DNA of 64,000 nucleotides from Chachezhania antarctica (GCF_003646465.1 NZ_QZEX01000012.1:1-64000), one strand, 5' to 3'. Positions 17,766 through 28,842 are shown, numbered from the stretch's first letter. Numbers and translations: made by a program. Notes: generated by a model from the letters alone, not told the origin.

Positions 17766-18644
17766 ATGACTGACGACCAATCGATCCGGCAAGCGCCGGG
17801 CATTTACCGCAGGCGCGTGGGCGACTTTGTGGTCACGGCGATCAACGACGGTATCGTTCCGGTGCCGGCCGAGGTAATGGTCGGCATGGCGCCCGACGAG
17901 GTGAAGAAAACCCTGGAAGGCCGCTTTCGCCCCGGCGATCCGCATATTACCATCGGTGCCTATCTGATTGAGAAGGGCGGTTCGCGCACGTTGGTGGACA
18001 CCGGTGCACGCAATCTGATGGGACCGACGCTCGGAAAGGTGGTGGACAATCTGGCGGTGGTTGGGGTGACACCTGACCAGATCGACCGCATTGCCTTGAC
18101 CCATATCCACGCTGACCATGCCGGCGGTATGCTGGACGACGACGGGGCTGCGATCTTCCCGCGGGCCGAAGTCTTTCTGTCGGTAGACGAAGAGAAACAT
18201 TGGCTTGGGGGTGAGCCGCCGACCGACGAAGTGGGCGTATCCGAACAGGTCAACTCCTACGCGCCACAGCTGCGCAAGGCCTATGGCGACCGCTGGCACG
18301 CAATCGGCGAGGAAGAGATCATTCCCGGCATGCGCCGCGAAGCCTTGCCGGGCCACACCCCTGGCCACAGCGGTTATCACCTGTCCAGCGGTGACGAAGA
18401 ACTGCTGATCTGGGGTGATATTACCCACGTGCCGGTGGTGCAGATTGCCCGTCCCGACGTCGGTCTGGCTTTTGACGTGGACGTCGACCTTGCCCGCAAA
18501 ACGCGGCATCGTATCCTGGATCGTATTTCTGCGGACCGTCTGGCCATCGGCGGGATGCACCTGGAGTTCCCGGGCTTTGGTCATGTGGTGCGCAATGGAT
18601 CGGGGTACGAATACGTGCCAGATTTGTGGATGCCCGACATCTGA
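17766..18644 (+). CDS. MBL-fold metallo-hydrolase
   Basis: A 292-residue metallo-beta-lactamase-fold hydrolase. The zinc motif THIHADHAGG (His113, His115, Asp117, His118) is complete, followed by LPGHTPGHSGYH and WGDITH. The start at 17766 follows GGAGGAG; a longer frame from 17718 has no site. Family members hydrolyse lactones, thioesters and similar bonds; here it follows the LLM monooxygenase. It overlaps slightly the longer possible frame of the next SDR, whose real start is downstream. Substrate unknown. Confidence 0.85.
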   Translation: MTDDQSIRQAPGIYRRRVGDFVVTAINDGIVPVPAEVMVGMAPDEVKKTLEGRFRPGDPHITIGAYLIEKGGSRTLVDTGARNLMGPTLGKVVDNLAVVGVTPDQIDRIALTHIHADHAGGMLDDDGAAIFPRAEVFLSVDEEKHWLGGEPPTDEVGVSEQVNSYAPQLRKAYGDRWHAIGEEEIIPGMRREALPGHTPGHSGYHLSSGDEELLIWGDITHVPVVQIARPDVGLAFDVDVDLARKTRHRILDRISADRLAIGGMHLEFPGFGHVVRNGSGYEYVPDLWMPDI

Positions 18645-18697
18645 GAAAACATGTGACCGGCGCGGCTGGTGTTGCCGCGCCAACCAAGGAGGCGGCG

Positions 18698-19435
18698 ATG
18701 CAGGGCGATGTAACCAATGGCGGGGAAACGCAGCGGGCCAAGGTCGCCGTGGTGACGGCGGCGAGCTCGGGCATCGGGCTGGGCGCGGCCCGCGCATTGG
18801 CGGCGCGCGGCTGGTCACTCGTGCTGATGTCGCGTTCGGAAAAGATCGAAGCCGCGGCCGCGGAACTGGGCGCAACGGCCCTGCGCGGAGACGTGACCAA
18901 CGATGACGACATCGCCCGGCTCATTTCGACCGCGATGGATCTTCACGGACGGATTGATGGCGCCGTCATCAATACCGGCCATCCGCCCAAGGGAGAAATC
19001 CTGGAGCTCACCGACGACGACTGGCACACTGCGATGGAAATCATCCTGATGCCGACGGTCCGCGCGATGCGGCACCTGGCCCCGATTTTTGCGCGGCAAA
19101 AGTCGGGAGCGGCGGTATCGGTCTCGACCTATGCCGCACGTGAACCGGAACTGACCTATCCGTTATCGGCGGTCTTCCGGGCCGCGTTGTCAGGCTTTCT
19201 CAAGCTCTGCGTCGCCCGCCACGGCGGCGAAGGCTGGCGGATCAATGCCGTGCTGCCCGGCTTCGTCGACAATTATCCCAGCAAACCCGAGGCGCTGGCG
19301 AAGATCCCGATGGGGCGATATGCGGCAGTCGAATATGAAATGGGTGCGACGATTGCCTTCCTGCTTTCCGAGGACTCCGGATACATCACCGGCCAGGGCC
19401 TGCTTGTGGATGGCGGGCTAGTCCGGGCGATCTAA
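18698..19435 (+). CDS. Atypical short-chain dehydrogenase/reductase
   Basis: A 245-residue SDR: cofactor loop VTAASSGIGLGAARALAARG, NAG-like NTGHPP and C-terminal GYITGQGLLVDGGL are normal. The active site is not: where YxxxK is expected the sequence reads TYPLSAVFRAAL, so the catalytic lysine is missing. Enzymatic activity may be altered or lost, or use another geometry. AAGGAGG precedes ATG 18698. It lies between the MBL gene and ribB. A function in reducing or oxidising a pathway intermediate is only inferred from context. Confidence 0.82.
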   Translation: MQGDVTNGGETQRAKVAVVTAASSGIGLGAARALAARGWSLVLMSRSEKIEAAAAELGATALRGDVTNDDDIARLISTAMDLHGRIDGAVINTGHPPKGEILELTDDDWHTAMEIILMPTVRAMRHLAPIFARQKSGAAVSVSTYAAREPELTYPLSAVFRAALSGFLKLCVARHGGEGWRINAVLPGFVDNYPSKPEALAKIPMGRYAAVEYEMGATIAFLLSEDSGYITGQGLLVDGGLVRAI

Positions 19436-19450
19436 AGGGAAGGAAAGCGA

Positions 19451-19516
19451 ATGACCCAAATCGCAGGAAAGACGATCCAAAGCTACTGTACTGGAACTGC
19501 CGAGGTAACCCAATGA
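19451..19516 (+). CDS. Small 21-residue ORF coupled to ribB
   Basis: The frame reads MTQIAGKTIQSYCTGTAEVTQ, starts 15 bases after the SDR stop behind an AAGGAAAG site, and ends in ATGA where its stop overlaps the ribB start. This is the layout of a leader peptide or coupling ORF. No similarity is recognised. It could instead be chance, although a good site plus a stop-start overlap is uncommon by chance. Confidence 0.4.
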   Translation: MTQIAGKTIQSYCTGTAEVTQ

Positions 19517-20214
19517 ACACGATGGCGAATGTAGTCAGCCTGAATCTGCTGGAAGGCGAGATCGTTTCGCCGATTGTGCTGGATAGGGTGGAGGATGCGA
19601 TCACCGCGATTGCGCGCGGCGAGATGGTGATCGTCGTTGATGACGCTGACCGCGAGAACGAGGGCGATCTGATCATGGCCGCTGACGCGGTCACCCCTGC
19701 CGACATCAACTTCATGGCGACCGAGGGGCGGGGGCTGATTTGTGTGTCACTGTCCGCCGAGCGCCTGGAGCAGTTGGACCTGCCGCAGATGGTGGGGAAC
19801 AACACCGAGTTTCTCAGCACCGGGTTCACAATCACCTGTGATCTGCGCGAAGGGACAACCACGGGAATTTCGGCGTCTGACCGGGCAAAAACCATCCGTG
19901 CGCTGACCGACGCCAACCGCGTGCCGGGCGATTTCAACCGTCCCGGCCATGTCTTTCCGCTGCGCGCACACCCCGAAGGGGTGCTTGGACGTCCCGGACA
20001 CACCGAGGCATCGCTGGACCTGTCGCGTTTGGCTGGGCGCTACTCCGGCGGCGTGCTCTGCGAGATTGCGCTGGCCGACGGCGAAATGGCTCGACTCCCC
20101 GACCTGGCGGCCTTTTCCCGCCGTTATGGGCTCAAGTTGATCTCGATTGAGGATCTTATCGCTTGGCGCCGGGTGAACGACAGGGAATCCGAAATCGGAA
20201 ACACACCGTCCTGA
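19513..20214 (+). CDS. ribB: 3,4-dihydroxy-2-butanone 4-phosphate synthase
   Basis: A 233-residue RibB making the four-carbon precursor of riboflavin from ribulose 5-phosphate. The acidic loop VVDDADRENEGDLIMAA (residues 41-57) and the substrate segment RPGHVFPLRAHPEGVLGRPGHTEAS are complete. No GTP cyclohydrolase II domain follows, so it is the short form. I looked for an FMN riboswitch in front and saw none. Its place among genes for several flavoproteins suggests it boosts FMN/FAD supply under pathway induction and is an extra copy to the housekeeping gene. Confidence 0.93.
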   Translation: MNTMANVVSLNLLEGEIVSPIVLDRVEDAITAIARGEMVIVVDDADRENEGDLIMAADAVTPADINFMATEGRGLICVSLSAERLEQLDLPQMVGNNTEFLSTGFTITCDLREGTTTGISASDRAKTIRALTDANRVPGDFNRPGHVFPLRAHPEGVLGRPGHTEASLDLSRLAGRYSGGVLCEIALADGEMARLPDLAAFSRRYGLKLISIEDLIAWRRVNDRESEIGNTPS

Positions 20215-20274
20215 CCTGGCGGGACTGTGTGCACGGCCTGAGGCCCTGAGCCAGCCACGAACTGAGGATTTGAT

Positions 20275-21042
20275 ATGAGCAGAAATCAGGTTTGCGTTGT
20301 TGTCGGCGCCCGTTCCGGGCTGGGATTCGCCGTGGCCGAGGAAATGGCAAAACGCGGGTATGATCTGGTGCTTTCATCGCGCAATCCCAAAGAGGCCGCC
20401 GATACGCTGCGCGCTCGCCATGACGTGCGGATCGAAATTGTGCCCGGCAGTGTTGCCGAACCCGCGGTCGCGGCTGCATTGGCAGAAACCGCCAGCGGTC
20501 TGGGCGGGGCCAGTGCCTTGCTGCTCAACCACGGCGGACCGCCGGTCAAGCCGTTGATGGCCATCACGGATGAGGATTGGTCACAATCGGTCGAAATCAT
20601 GGTGAATGGCCCTTTGCGTGTGCTGCGGGCGTTGGTGCCGCAAATGCAGGAAGCCGAAAGCGGACGGGTTGTGGCGGTGTCGTCTTTTACCGTCAAGTCG
20701 CCCTATGCCGGTATTGGCCTGTCAAACAGTCTCCGCGCCGCGCTGGTCAATGCGCTCAAGACGGCGGCACTTGAACTCGGGCCGGAAGGGATCATGCTCA
20801 ACGCCCTGGCGCCGGGATATGTTGAAACAGGCCGTATTCGCGAGTGGAACGACTCCTACGCGAAGCAGCGCAATATCGGTGTCGATGACGTGCGCGCGCA
20901 GACCTTGGCGACGGTTCCATTGCGCCGGTATGGAACGCCCGAAGGCTACGCGCGGATGGCCGCGTTTTTGTTGTCGGACGACAACGACTATATTTCTGGT
21001 CAGCAGATCCTGTATGATGGGGCGCTGGTGACCGCGAACTAG
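20275..21042 (+). CDS. Second atypical short-chain dehydrogenase/reductase
   Basis: A 255-residue SDR with cofactor loop VVGARSGLGFAVAEEMAKRG, LNHGGPP in place of NNAG, and DYISGQQILYDGAL near the end. The Ser is visible in VAVSSFTVKSP but the YxxxK is replaced by GLSNSLRAAL, again lacking the usual Tyr-Lys pair. It begins 60 bases after ribB and precedes a DUF1330 gene. Two divergent SDRs with non-canonical active sites in one unit suggest a shared unusual reaction or a heteromer. The substrate is unknown. Confidence 0.82.
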   Translation: MSRNQVCVVVGARSGLGFAVAEEMAKRGYDLVLSSRNPKEAADTLRARHDVRIEIVPGSVAEPAVAAALAETASGLGGASALLLNHGGPPVKPLMAITDEDWSQSVEIMVNGPLRVLRALVPQMQEAESGRVVAVSSFTVKSPYAGIGLSNSLRAALVNALKTAALELGPEGIMLNALAPGYVETGRIREWNDSYAKQRNIGVDDVRAQTLATVPLRRYGTPEGYARMAAFLLSDDNDYISGQQILYDGALVTAN

Positions 21043-21067
21043 ACAACAAAAACACGGAGAAGGCGAA

Positions 21068-21340
21068 ATGCCGGCACTGGTTCTTGCAAGAGTGAAGATA
21101 AGTGACGCCGAAGCCTACAAGGAATACGCAGCCCGTTCCAGTCCGGCGGTGCAGGCCTTCGGGGGCCGGTTCGTTGTTCGGGGGGCAACGCCAGAAAAGT
21201 TGGAAGGCGAGGATGACAGTCTGCGCACCGTCGTCGTGGAATTCCCCGATATCGAAACCGCCCGGGCGTGGCACAAGTCTGAGCAATATACCGAGGCGCG
21301 CGGATTCCGGACAGTCTCAAATCACCCGCCCGAGTGGTAA
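21068..21340 (+). CDS. DUF1330 (dimeric alpha-beta barrel) protein
   Basis: A 90-residue protein with the DUF1330 pattern: ALVLARVKISDAEAYKEYA, then GGRFVVRGATPEKLEG and VVVEFPDIETARAWHKSEQY. These are small ferredoxin-like barrels related to Dabb/EthD proteins, often found beside catabolic monooxygenases. It starts 25 bases after the SDR and ends the aromatic unit; the thiC leader follows. Its role may be as a small oxygenase, isomerase or accessory protein. Confidence 0.82.
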   Translation: MPALVLARVKISDAEAYKEYAARSSPAVQAFGGRFVVRGATPEKLEGEDDSLRTVVVEFPDIETARAWHKSEQYTEARGFRTVSNHPPEW

Positions 21341-21365
21341 CGATAATGGCCCCTCTTATCATGCG

Positions 21366-21394
21366 TTGACATTTGCGCGCGCCCAGAACAGCCT
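21366..21394 (+). promoter_or_regulatory. Possible thiC promoter
   Basis: TTGACA at 21366-21371 is followed, at 17-base spacing, by CAGCCT, a poor -10 box. It lies just upstream of the TPP riboswitch, where a promoter is expected. Alphaproteobacterial -10 boxes are often weak, so this is plausible only. Confidence 0.35.
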
Positions 21395-21401
21395 GCGGGC
21401 A

Positions 21402-24225
<2,824 letters not shown>

Positions 24226-24229
<4 letters not shown>

Positions 24230-24864
24230 GGCGCTGCCCTGACCTCTCGCTTTACCTCGTGCTTGATCCCGGCCTGTGCGCCGGGGTCGGCTTGGTCGAA
24301 ACCGCCCGCGCTGCCGTCGCGGGCGGGGCGACGGTTGTGCAACTGCGCGACAAGGCGGCAGGCACCGCGCGGATGATCGAGACTGGCCGGGCACTGAAGG
24401 CGGCGCTGGCCGGAACCGGCGTGGTGCTGATCGTGAACGACGACGTGGAGGCCGCCGTTGCGATTGGTGCGGACGGGCTGCACATCGGGCAGGGCGACAT
24501 GGCCGTGACCGAGGCCCGCGCCCGGATCGGTCCGGCGATGGTGCTGGGCCTGTCGGTCGAGACACCCGCGCTGGCCGCCGCCGTCGATCCGGCGCTGGTC
24601 GACTACATCGGTGCGGGGCCGGTCTTTGCCACGCCTTCCAAGCTGGATCACAAGGCGCCTGTGGGTTTCGAAGGGCTGGCGGCGCAGGTTGCTGCCAGCC
24701 CGGTGCCCGCCGTGGCGATCGGCGGGCTGAAGGCCGAGCACGTGGCGCAGGTCCTGAAGGCCGGCGCGCAGGGCGTCGCCGTGGTTTCCGCCATCTGCGG
24801 CCAGCCCGACCCCGAGGCCGCCGCCCGCGCCCTCAGGGACAGGATCGACGCGCTAACCGTCTGA
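24226..24864 (+). CDS. thiE: Thiamine phosphate synthase
   Basis: A 212-residue TIM-barrel enzyme joining HMP-diphosphate and thiazole phosphate. GATVVQLRDKAAGTARM, LIVNDDVEAAVAIGADGLHIGQGD and YIGAGPVFATPSK are typical. It starts with GTG overlapping the thiM stop. Its 3' end overlaps the convergent thiD remnant by 12 bases. Confidence 0.94.
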
Positions 24865-25514
24865 CGCCCAGAGCGCGTGGAAATGATGCACCGGCCCGTG
24901 CCCGTGGCCCACGTCCAGCGCATCGCTTTGGGCCAGCGCCGCATGCAGGTAGGCCTTGGCGCGGGTCACGGCCTCGGCCATGTCGTGATGCGGCAGGAGC
25001 GCGGAAATGGCCGAGGACAAGGTGCAGCCCGTGCCGTGATCGTTGGTCGTGGTGATGCGGGGCGCGCGCAGGGTCTGGATACCCTCGGGACCGGCCAGCA
25101 GGTCGGTGCTGTGCGCGCCCTCCAGATGCCCGCCTTTAAGCAGGACGTACTCGGAGCCGAGAGACAGGAGTTCGGGCAGGGCGGCGGTCATGGTCGCGGC
25201 GGTCCAGTCGTCGGGACGGTTCAGCAGGACGGCGGCCTCGGGCAGGTTCGGCGTGATGACCGTGGCCAGAGGCACCAGCGCCTCGCGCAGCGCCGAAACC
25301 GCTTCGGGATCCAGCAGCGCGTGACCGCTTTTCGCCACCATCACCGGGTCCAGCACGATGTTGCGCGCCGCGTGATGGCGCAGCCGGTCGGACACCGCGC
25401 GGGCGATCCCGGCGTTGGCGATCATGCCGATCTTCACCGCGTCGATGCGCACGTCCTCGAGCACAGAGTCGATCTGGTTGGCGACGAAATCTGGGTCAAG
25501 CGCCTGGAAGGACC
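24853..25514 (-). pseudogene. thiD: thiD (HMP/HMP-P kinase), 3' part, separated by IS66
   Basis: C-terminal about 220 residues of phosphomethylpyrimidine kinase: [44 protein letters not shown] and [13 protein letters not shown] (ATP/anion loop). The reading frame crosses the IS66 left end, so a translated product would start with IS-encoded residues (MPELIYNVGCSRRL) fused at RSFQALDP. Joining it to 28002-28146 with one copy of the 8-bp duplication gives an unbroken 268-residue ThiD. As it stands the N-terminal substrate-binding part is missing, so it is probably inactive. Confidence 0.93.
25507..25514. repeat. IS66 target-site duplication, left copy
   Basis: GAAGGACC, identical to 27994-28001. 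Eight-base duplications are characteristic of IS66-family insertion. Confidence 0.93.
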
Positions 25515-25599
25515 GTAAGCGGCGGCTGCACCCCACGTTGTAGATGAGCTCCGGCACTGCGAGGTGATACCCATCTCATGATGTGGAGTGCGTTTCGCA

Positions 25600-26007
25600 A
25601 TGTGCGCGACAAATTCGTTTCTCAGATCTCTGGGCGTCGAGATCTACGGGTCAGGTCATCGGCGCTGGCCGGACGACGTGAAGGCTCGTGCTGTGGCAGA
25701 GACCCTGGAGCCGGGTGCGACTGTGAATGCGGTTGCCGGTCAGTATGGCATCCGCCCGAACCAGCTCTCGGCTTGGCGGCGTCTGGCAAAGCAGGGGCAG
25801 CTGGTTCTCCCTCCGGCGGAGCTCGGAGAGCCGGCCTTCGCGCCTCTGGTCATTTGCGATCCGACGGAGACGCCCGAGCCTTCCGACGCGAAGCCCCAGC
25901 AGGTGATCCGGATCGTCAAGGGAACGACCCGGATAGAGCTGTCGCCCGACACGTCGGCAGATCGGATCGCCGCGATCGTGCGTGCTCTGGAAGCGCCCAC
26001 ATGCTGA
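25600..26007 (+). CDS. tnpA: IS66 accessory protein TnpA
   Basis: A helix-turn-helix accessory protein of IS66 elements: GHRRWPDDVKARAVAETLEPGATVNAVAGQYGIRPNQLSAWRR forms an N-terminal DNA-binding domain (only short pieces are needed for recognition, e.g. IRPNQLSAWRR). ATG 25600 follows GGAG; a GTG at 25588 is an alternative. The end overlaps tnpB by 7 bases. Confidence 0.85.
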   Translation: MCATNSFLRSLGVEIYGSGHRRWPDDVKARAVAETLEPGATVNAVAGQYGIRPNQLSAWRRLAKQGQLVLPPAELGEPAFAPLVICDPTETPEPSDAKPQQVIRIVKGTTRIELSPDTSADRIAAIVRALEAPTC

Positions 26008-26354
26008 TGCCGTCCCAAGGGGTCCGCATCCTGGTGGCGACGAAGCCGGTAGACTTCCGCAAGGGGCATGATGGCCTGGCAGCCCTGGTGCAGTCGACCT
26101 TGGCCGAAGATCCGTTCACCGGGACGGTCTTCATCTTCCGAGCGAAGCGTGCAGATCGGATGAAGATCCTGTTCTGGGACGGCAGCGGTCTCGTCATGGC
26201 TTACAAACGACTGGAGGAGAGCACCTTCACCTGGCCCGCGATCCGGGATGGTGCGATGACCCTGAACCGCGCCCAGTTCGAAGCGCTGTTCGCCGGGCTG
26301 GACTGGCGGCGAGTGCGGTCTCTGGAGGCGCGCGCCCCCGCTGTGGCAGAGTGA
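26001..26354 (+). CDS. tnpB: IS66 accessory protein TnpB (Orf2)
   Basis: A 117-residue protein with the Orf2 signature: VATKPVDFRKGHDGLAALV, FIFRAKRADRMKILFWDGSG and MTLNRAQFEALFAGLDW. It is needed with TnpA for efficient IS66 transposition. The start overlaps the end of tnpA, typical of this family. Confidence 0.93.
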   Translation: MLMPSQGVRILVATKPVDFRKGHDGLAALVQSTLAEDPFTGTVFIFRAKRADRMKILFWDGSGLVMAYKRLEESTFTWPAIRDGAMTLNRAQFEALFAGLDWRRVRSLEARAPAVAE

Positions 26355-26408
26355 CTCAGGGCGGGGAAAGCCGGTCTGACGAACGCAGGAGCGGGGTATG
26401 ATCCCCCC

Positions 26409-27965
26409 ATGTCCAGCGCCCCATCCCTCGACCTGTCGGCCATTCCGGAAGACCAGCGTGACGCTGTTCTGGCCGTGCTGCGCGAGCGCGATGCACTCAG
26501 GGAAGCCAACAAGCGCCTTGAGCACCTCGTCGCCGAACTGAACCAGGTCGTGCATGGCAAAAGGTCCGAGAAACTGAGTGAGGACGAGCGGCAGCTGGCC
26601 TTCGAAGATCTGGAAACTGCCGTCGCCGAGGCAGAGGCCCAGCAGGATGAAGACGCCCCGGCCACGTCCGGTCCGCGGCGATCCAAGGTCGCCCGCCGCA
26701 ATCGGGGCAATCTGCCTGAGAGCCTCCCCCGGATCGAGCAGGTGATCGAGCCGGCCAGCCTGGAGTGTCCCTGCGGCTGCGGCACGATGCACCGGATCGG
26801 CGAGGACCGCAGCGAGCGGCTGGACATCGTGCCGGCCCAGCTCCGCGTCATCGTGACGGTTCGACCCAAGTATGCCTGCCGTGCCTGCGCCGAAGGGGTC
26901 ACCCAGGCGCCAGCCCCTGCCTTCCTGATCGAGGGCGGGCTGCCGACCGAGGGCGCCATTGCGCATGTGCTCGTCGCCAAGTTCGCCGACCATTTGCCTC
27001 TCTATCGCCAGAGCCAGATCCTCGCGCGTTCCGGAATCGACCTTCAGCGCAGCACGCTCGCCGATTGGGTCGGCACGGCGGCCTTCCACCTTGCCCCGGT
27101 GGTCGACCGGCTCGCCGAGCACCTGAAGGGCTCGGGCAAGCTCTTCATGGACGAAACGACGGCGCCGGTTCTGGAGCCCGGGCGAGGCAGGACGAAGACT
27201 GGCTTCCTCTGGGCGCTGGCCCGAGACGATCGGGGTTGGGGCAGCGATGACCCGCCCGGCGTGGTCTTCACGTACCACCCGAGCCGCGCCGGCGTGAACG
27301 CGGAGCAGATCCTGCAGGGCTTCGACGGCATCCTGCAGCTGGACGGCTATCCCGGCTACGATCGACTGACGCACCCCTCGCGCACGGGAGGCGCGCCGAT
27401 CACGGTTGCACATTGTTGGGCACATGCGCGCCGAAAGCTGAAGGAAGTCTTTGACCGCGACGGATCGGAGATCGCCGCCGAGGGGCTGCGCCGGATCGCC
27501 GAGTTCTACCGTATCGAAACCGAGATCCGCGGCATGGGACCGGGACAGCGCCTGTCGGCGAGACAGACACGCACCGCGCCGCTGGTGGCCGAGTTCGGCG
27601 AATGGTTGCAACTCCAGCGCCGCCGGGTCTCCGCCAAGTCCCGCCTCGGAGAGAAACTCGCCTACATCCACCGGCAGTGGGACGGGCTGCAGACCTTCCT
27701 GCAGGACGGCCGCGTCGAGATCGACTCCAATGCCGTGGAGAACCTCATCAGGCCGATCGCCCTGACACGGAAGAACGCACTCTTTGCTGGGCACGATGAA
27801 GGCGGACGCACCTGGGGGCGCATCGCCTCGCTCATCGCCACGGCAAAGATCAACGGGATCGAGCCCTTCGCCTACCTCAAGGCGACGCTCGAGGCGATCG
27901 CGGCAGGCCATCCTGCGCACCGGATCGACGAGCTGCTACCCTGGAACTTCAAGCCGTCCAGCTGA
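26409..27965 (+). CDS. tnpC: IS66 transposase TnpC
   Basis: A 518-residue DDE transposase. An N-terminal leucine-rich segment ([19 protein letters not shown]) precedes a zinc-finger-like region ([25 protein letters not shown]) and the catalytic core: [10 protein letters not shown] (Asp), [10 protein letters not shown] (Asp) and [17 protein letters not shown] (Glu), ending in an IS66 C-terminal domain. Full length with no stops, so probably functional. Confidence 0.95.
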   Translation: MSSAPSLDLSAIPEDQRDAVLAVLRERDALREANKRLEHLVAELNQVVHGKRSEKLSEDERQLAFEDLETAVAEAEAQQDEDAPATSGPRRSKVARRNRGNLPESLPRIEQVIEPASLECPCGCGTMHRIGEDRSERLDIVPAQLRVIVTVRPKYACRACAEGVTQAPAPAFLIEGGLPTEGAIAHVLVAKFADHLPLYRQSQILARSGIDLQRSTLADWVGTAAFHLAPVVDRLAEHLKGSGKLFMDETTAPVLEPGRGRTKTGFLWALARDDRGWGSDDPPGVVFTYHPSRAGVNAEQILQGFDGILQLDGYPGYDRLTHPSRTGGAPITVAHCWAHARRKLKEVFDRDGSEIAAEGLRRIAEFYRIETEIRGMGPGQRLSARQTRTAPLVAEFGEWLQLQRRRVSAKSRLGEKLAYIHRQWDGLQTFLQDGRVEIDSNAVENLIRPIALTRKNALFAGHDEGGRTWGRIASLIATAKINGIEPFAYLKATLEAIAAGHPAHRIDELLPWNFKPSS

Positions 27966-27993
27966 ACTCCGGTGGGGCGTAGACGCCGCTTAC

Positions 27994-28146
27994 GAAGGAC
28001 CGAACGCCGCAGGTGTTTTGCGCCACCACGGCCGTGACGACCGAACAGGCATAGGCGCCAAGCGCCGACATGGTCTTGATGTCGGCCTGGATGCCGGCGC
28101 CGCCGGACGGGTCCGTGCCCGCAATGGTCAGGACGTTGGCGATCAT
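27994..28146 (-). pseudogene. thiD: thiD (HMP/HMP-P kinase), 5' part, separated by IS66
   Basis: The first 51 codons: [20 protein letters not shown] (substrate-binding loop) to NTCGVRSF, then IS66. Bases 27994-28001 are the right copy of the 8-bp duplication. The ATG overlaps the stop of the Nudix gene (ATGA), so thiD was the second gene of a TPP-riboswitch-controlled operon. Translation now runs 14 codons into the IS end before stopping. Confidence 0.93.
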
Positions 28147-28592
28147 GTCGGTGCCCCCGCCATCAGGGCTGCGGCCTGGTCCGCAACTGCGCCGACATCG
28201 CGGCTGAGCGCGAGGCTGCCATCCGTCAGCGCGGCAAGGTCGATCCAGCGCGCCTCGAGCGCGTCATCTGCGGCAACCGGAACCCCGGCGATCCAGCGGA
28301 ACAGAACGGCGATCAGGATGAAATGGCGGCGCAAGGTGCCGGTGCCGTCGTGATCAAAGGCGTCGAGCGCCGTGATCACCCGCAGCGGGTCTGCGGAAAC
28401 GCCGGTCTCCTCGGCCAGTTCGCGGATGGCTGCGTCGAACAGGGGTTCGCCCTGGTCAATCTTGCCGCCGGGAAATCCCCAAAGGCCCGCATCGGGCGGA
28501 TTGGCGCGACGCACGAGAAGGACCTGGGTGTCGCGCACGACTACGGCGATGGCCGCCGGGATCGGGCGCGGGTCTGTCGGTTGATATGGCAA
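28143..28592 (-). CDS. Nudix hydrolase, TPP-riboswitch-controlled
   Basis: A 149-residue Nudix protein with a perfect box: [20 protein letters not shown], followed by TGV, matching Gx5Ex7REUxEExGU. The start appears to be TTG after GAGG; no in-frame ATG fits the conserved N-terminus. It is the first gene after the second TPP riboswitch and is coupled to thiD, so a thiamine-related job is likely, such as removing damaged or wrong diphosphates in HMP or thiamine metabolism. The exact substrate is inferred only from regulation. Confidence 0.88.
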   Translation of the reverse strand: MPYQPTDPRPIPAAIAVVVRDTQVLLVRRANPPDAGLWGFPGGKIDQGEPLFDAAIRELAEETGVSADPLRVITALDAFDHDGTGTLRRHFILIAVLFRWIAGVPVAADDALEARWIDLAALTDGSLALSRDVGAVADQAAALMAGAPT

Positions 28593-28642
28593 GGCGGCCT
28601 CGTCATTCTGAGGCCGGCAAGGGCAAGAGAGCGCTGCGATCC

Positions 28643-28738
28643 TGTCCCTTCGCCGGCATGATCCGGATCAGGTTCAAAGGGTCACCGCGCTGCAATCGCC
28701 AGCGATATCTCAGCCCCTTGTCGGGACACCCCTAGGTG
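28643..28738 (-). promoter_or_regulatory. TPP riboswitch (THI element) in front of the Nudix-thiD operon
   Basis: On the minus strand the core reads GGGGCTGAGATATCGC, then GTGACCCTTTGAACCTGATC and ATGCCGGCGAAGGGA, a textbook thiamine diphosphate aptamer. It ends about 50 bases before the TTG start of the Nudix gene. Together with the element before thiC it would coordinate both convergent thi units. Confidence 0.94.
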
Positions 28739-28842
28739 AGCGGCAGCTTATCAGGCTGAGCGCCCGGTTCAATGCCGTGCGGATGTGCTTGCGACTGCCG
28801 TCGCTTGCTGAAACTTTAGGCAAAACAGACAAGGCAGCAGTC

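Larger units (their letters stand above)
25515..27993 (+). mobile_element. IS66-family insertion sequence, intact
   Basis: A 2479-bp element with tnpA, tnpB and tnpC in order on the plus strand. Terminal repeats begin GTAAGCGGCG at both ends; over 22 bases they differ at 3 positions. The 8-bp duplications GAAGGACC flank it exactly, and the interrupted thiD frame closes perfectly when the element is removed. All three transposition genes look complete. The absence of any decay in the two thiD halves points to a recent insertion. Confidence 0.95.

Noticed and set aside
18626-18697. Longer start for the SDR overlapping the MBL gene
   Set aside because: The ATG at 18698 has AAGGAGG at proper distance; the upstream 24 residues do not match SDR N-termini.
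19436-19512. FMN riboswitch before ribB
   Set aside because: The gap is only 77 bases and lacks the conserved RFN-element blocks.
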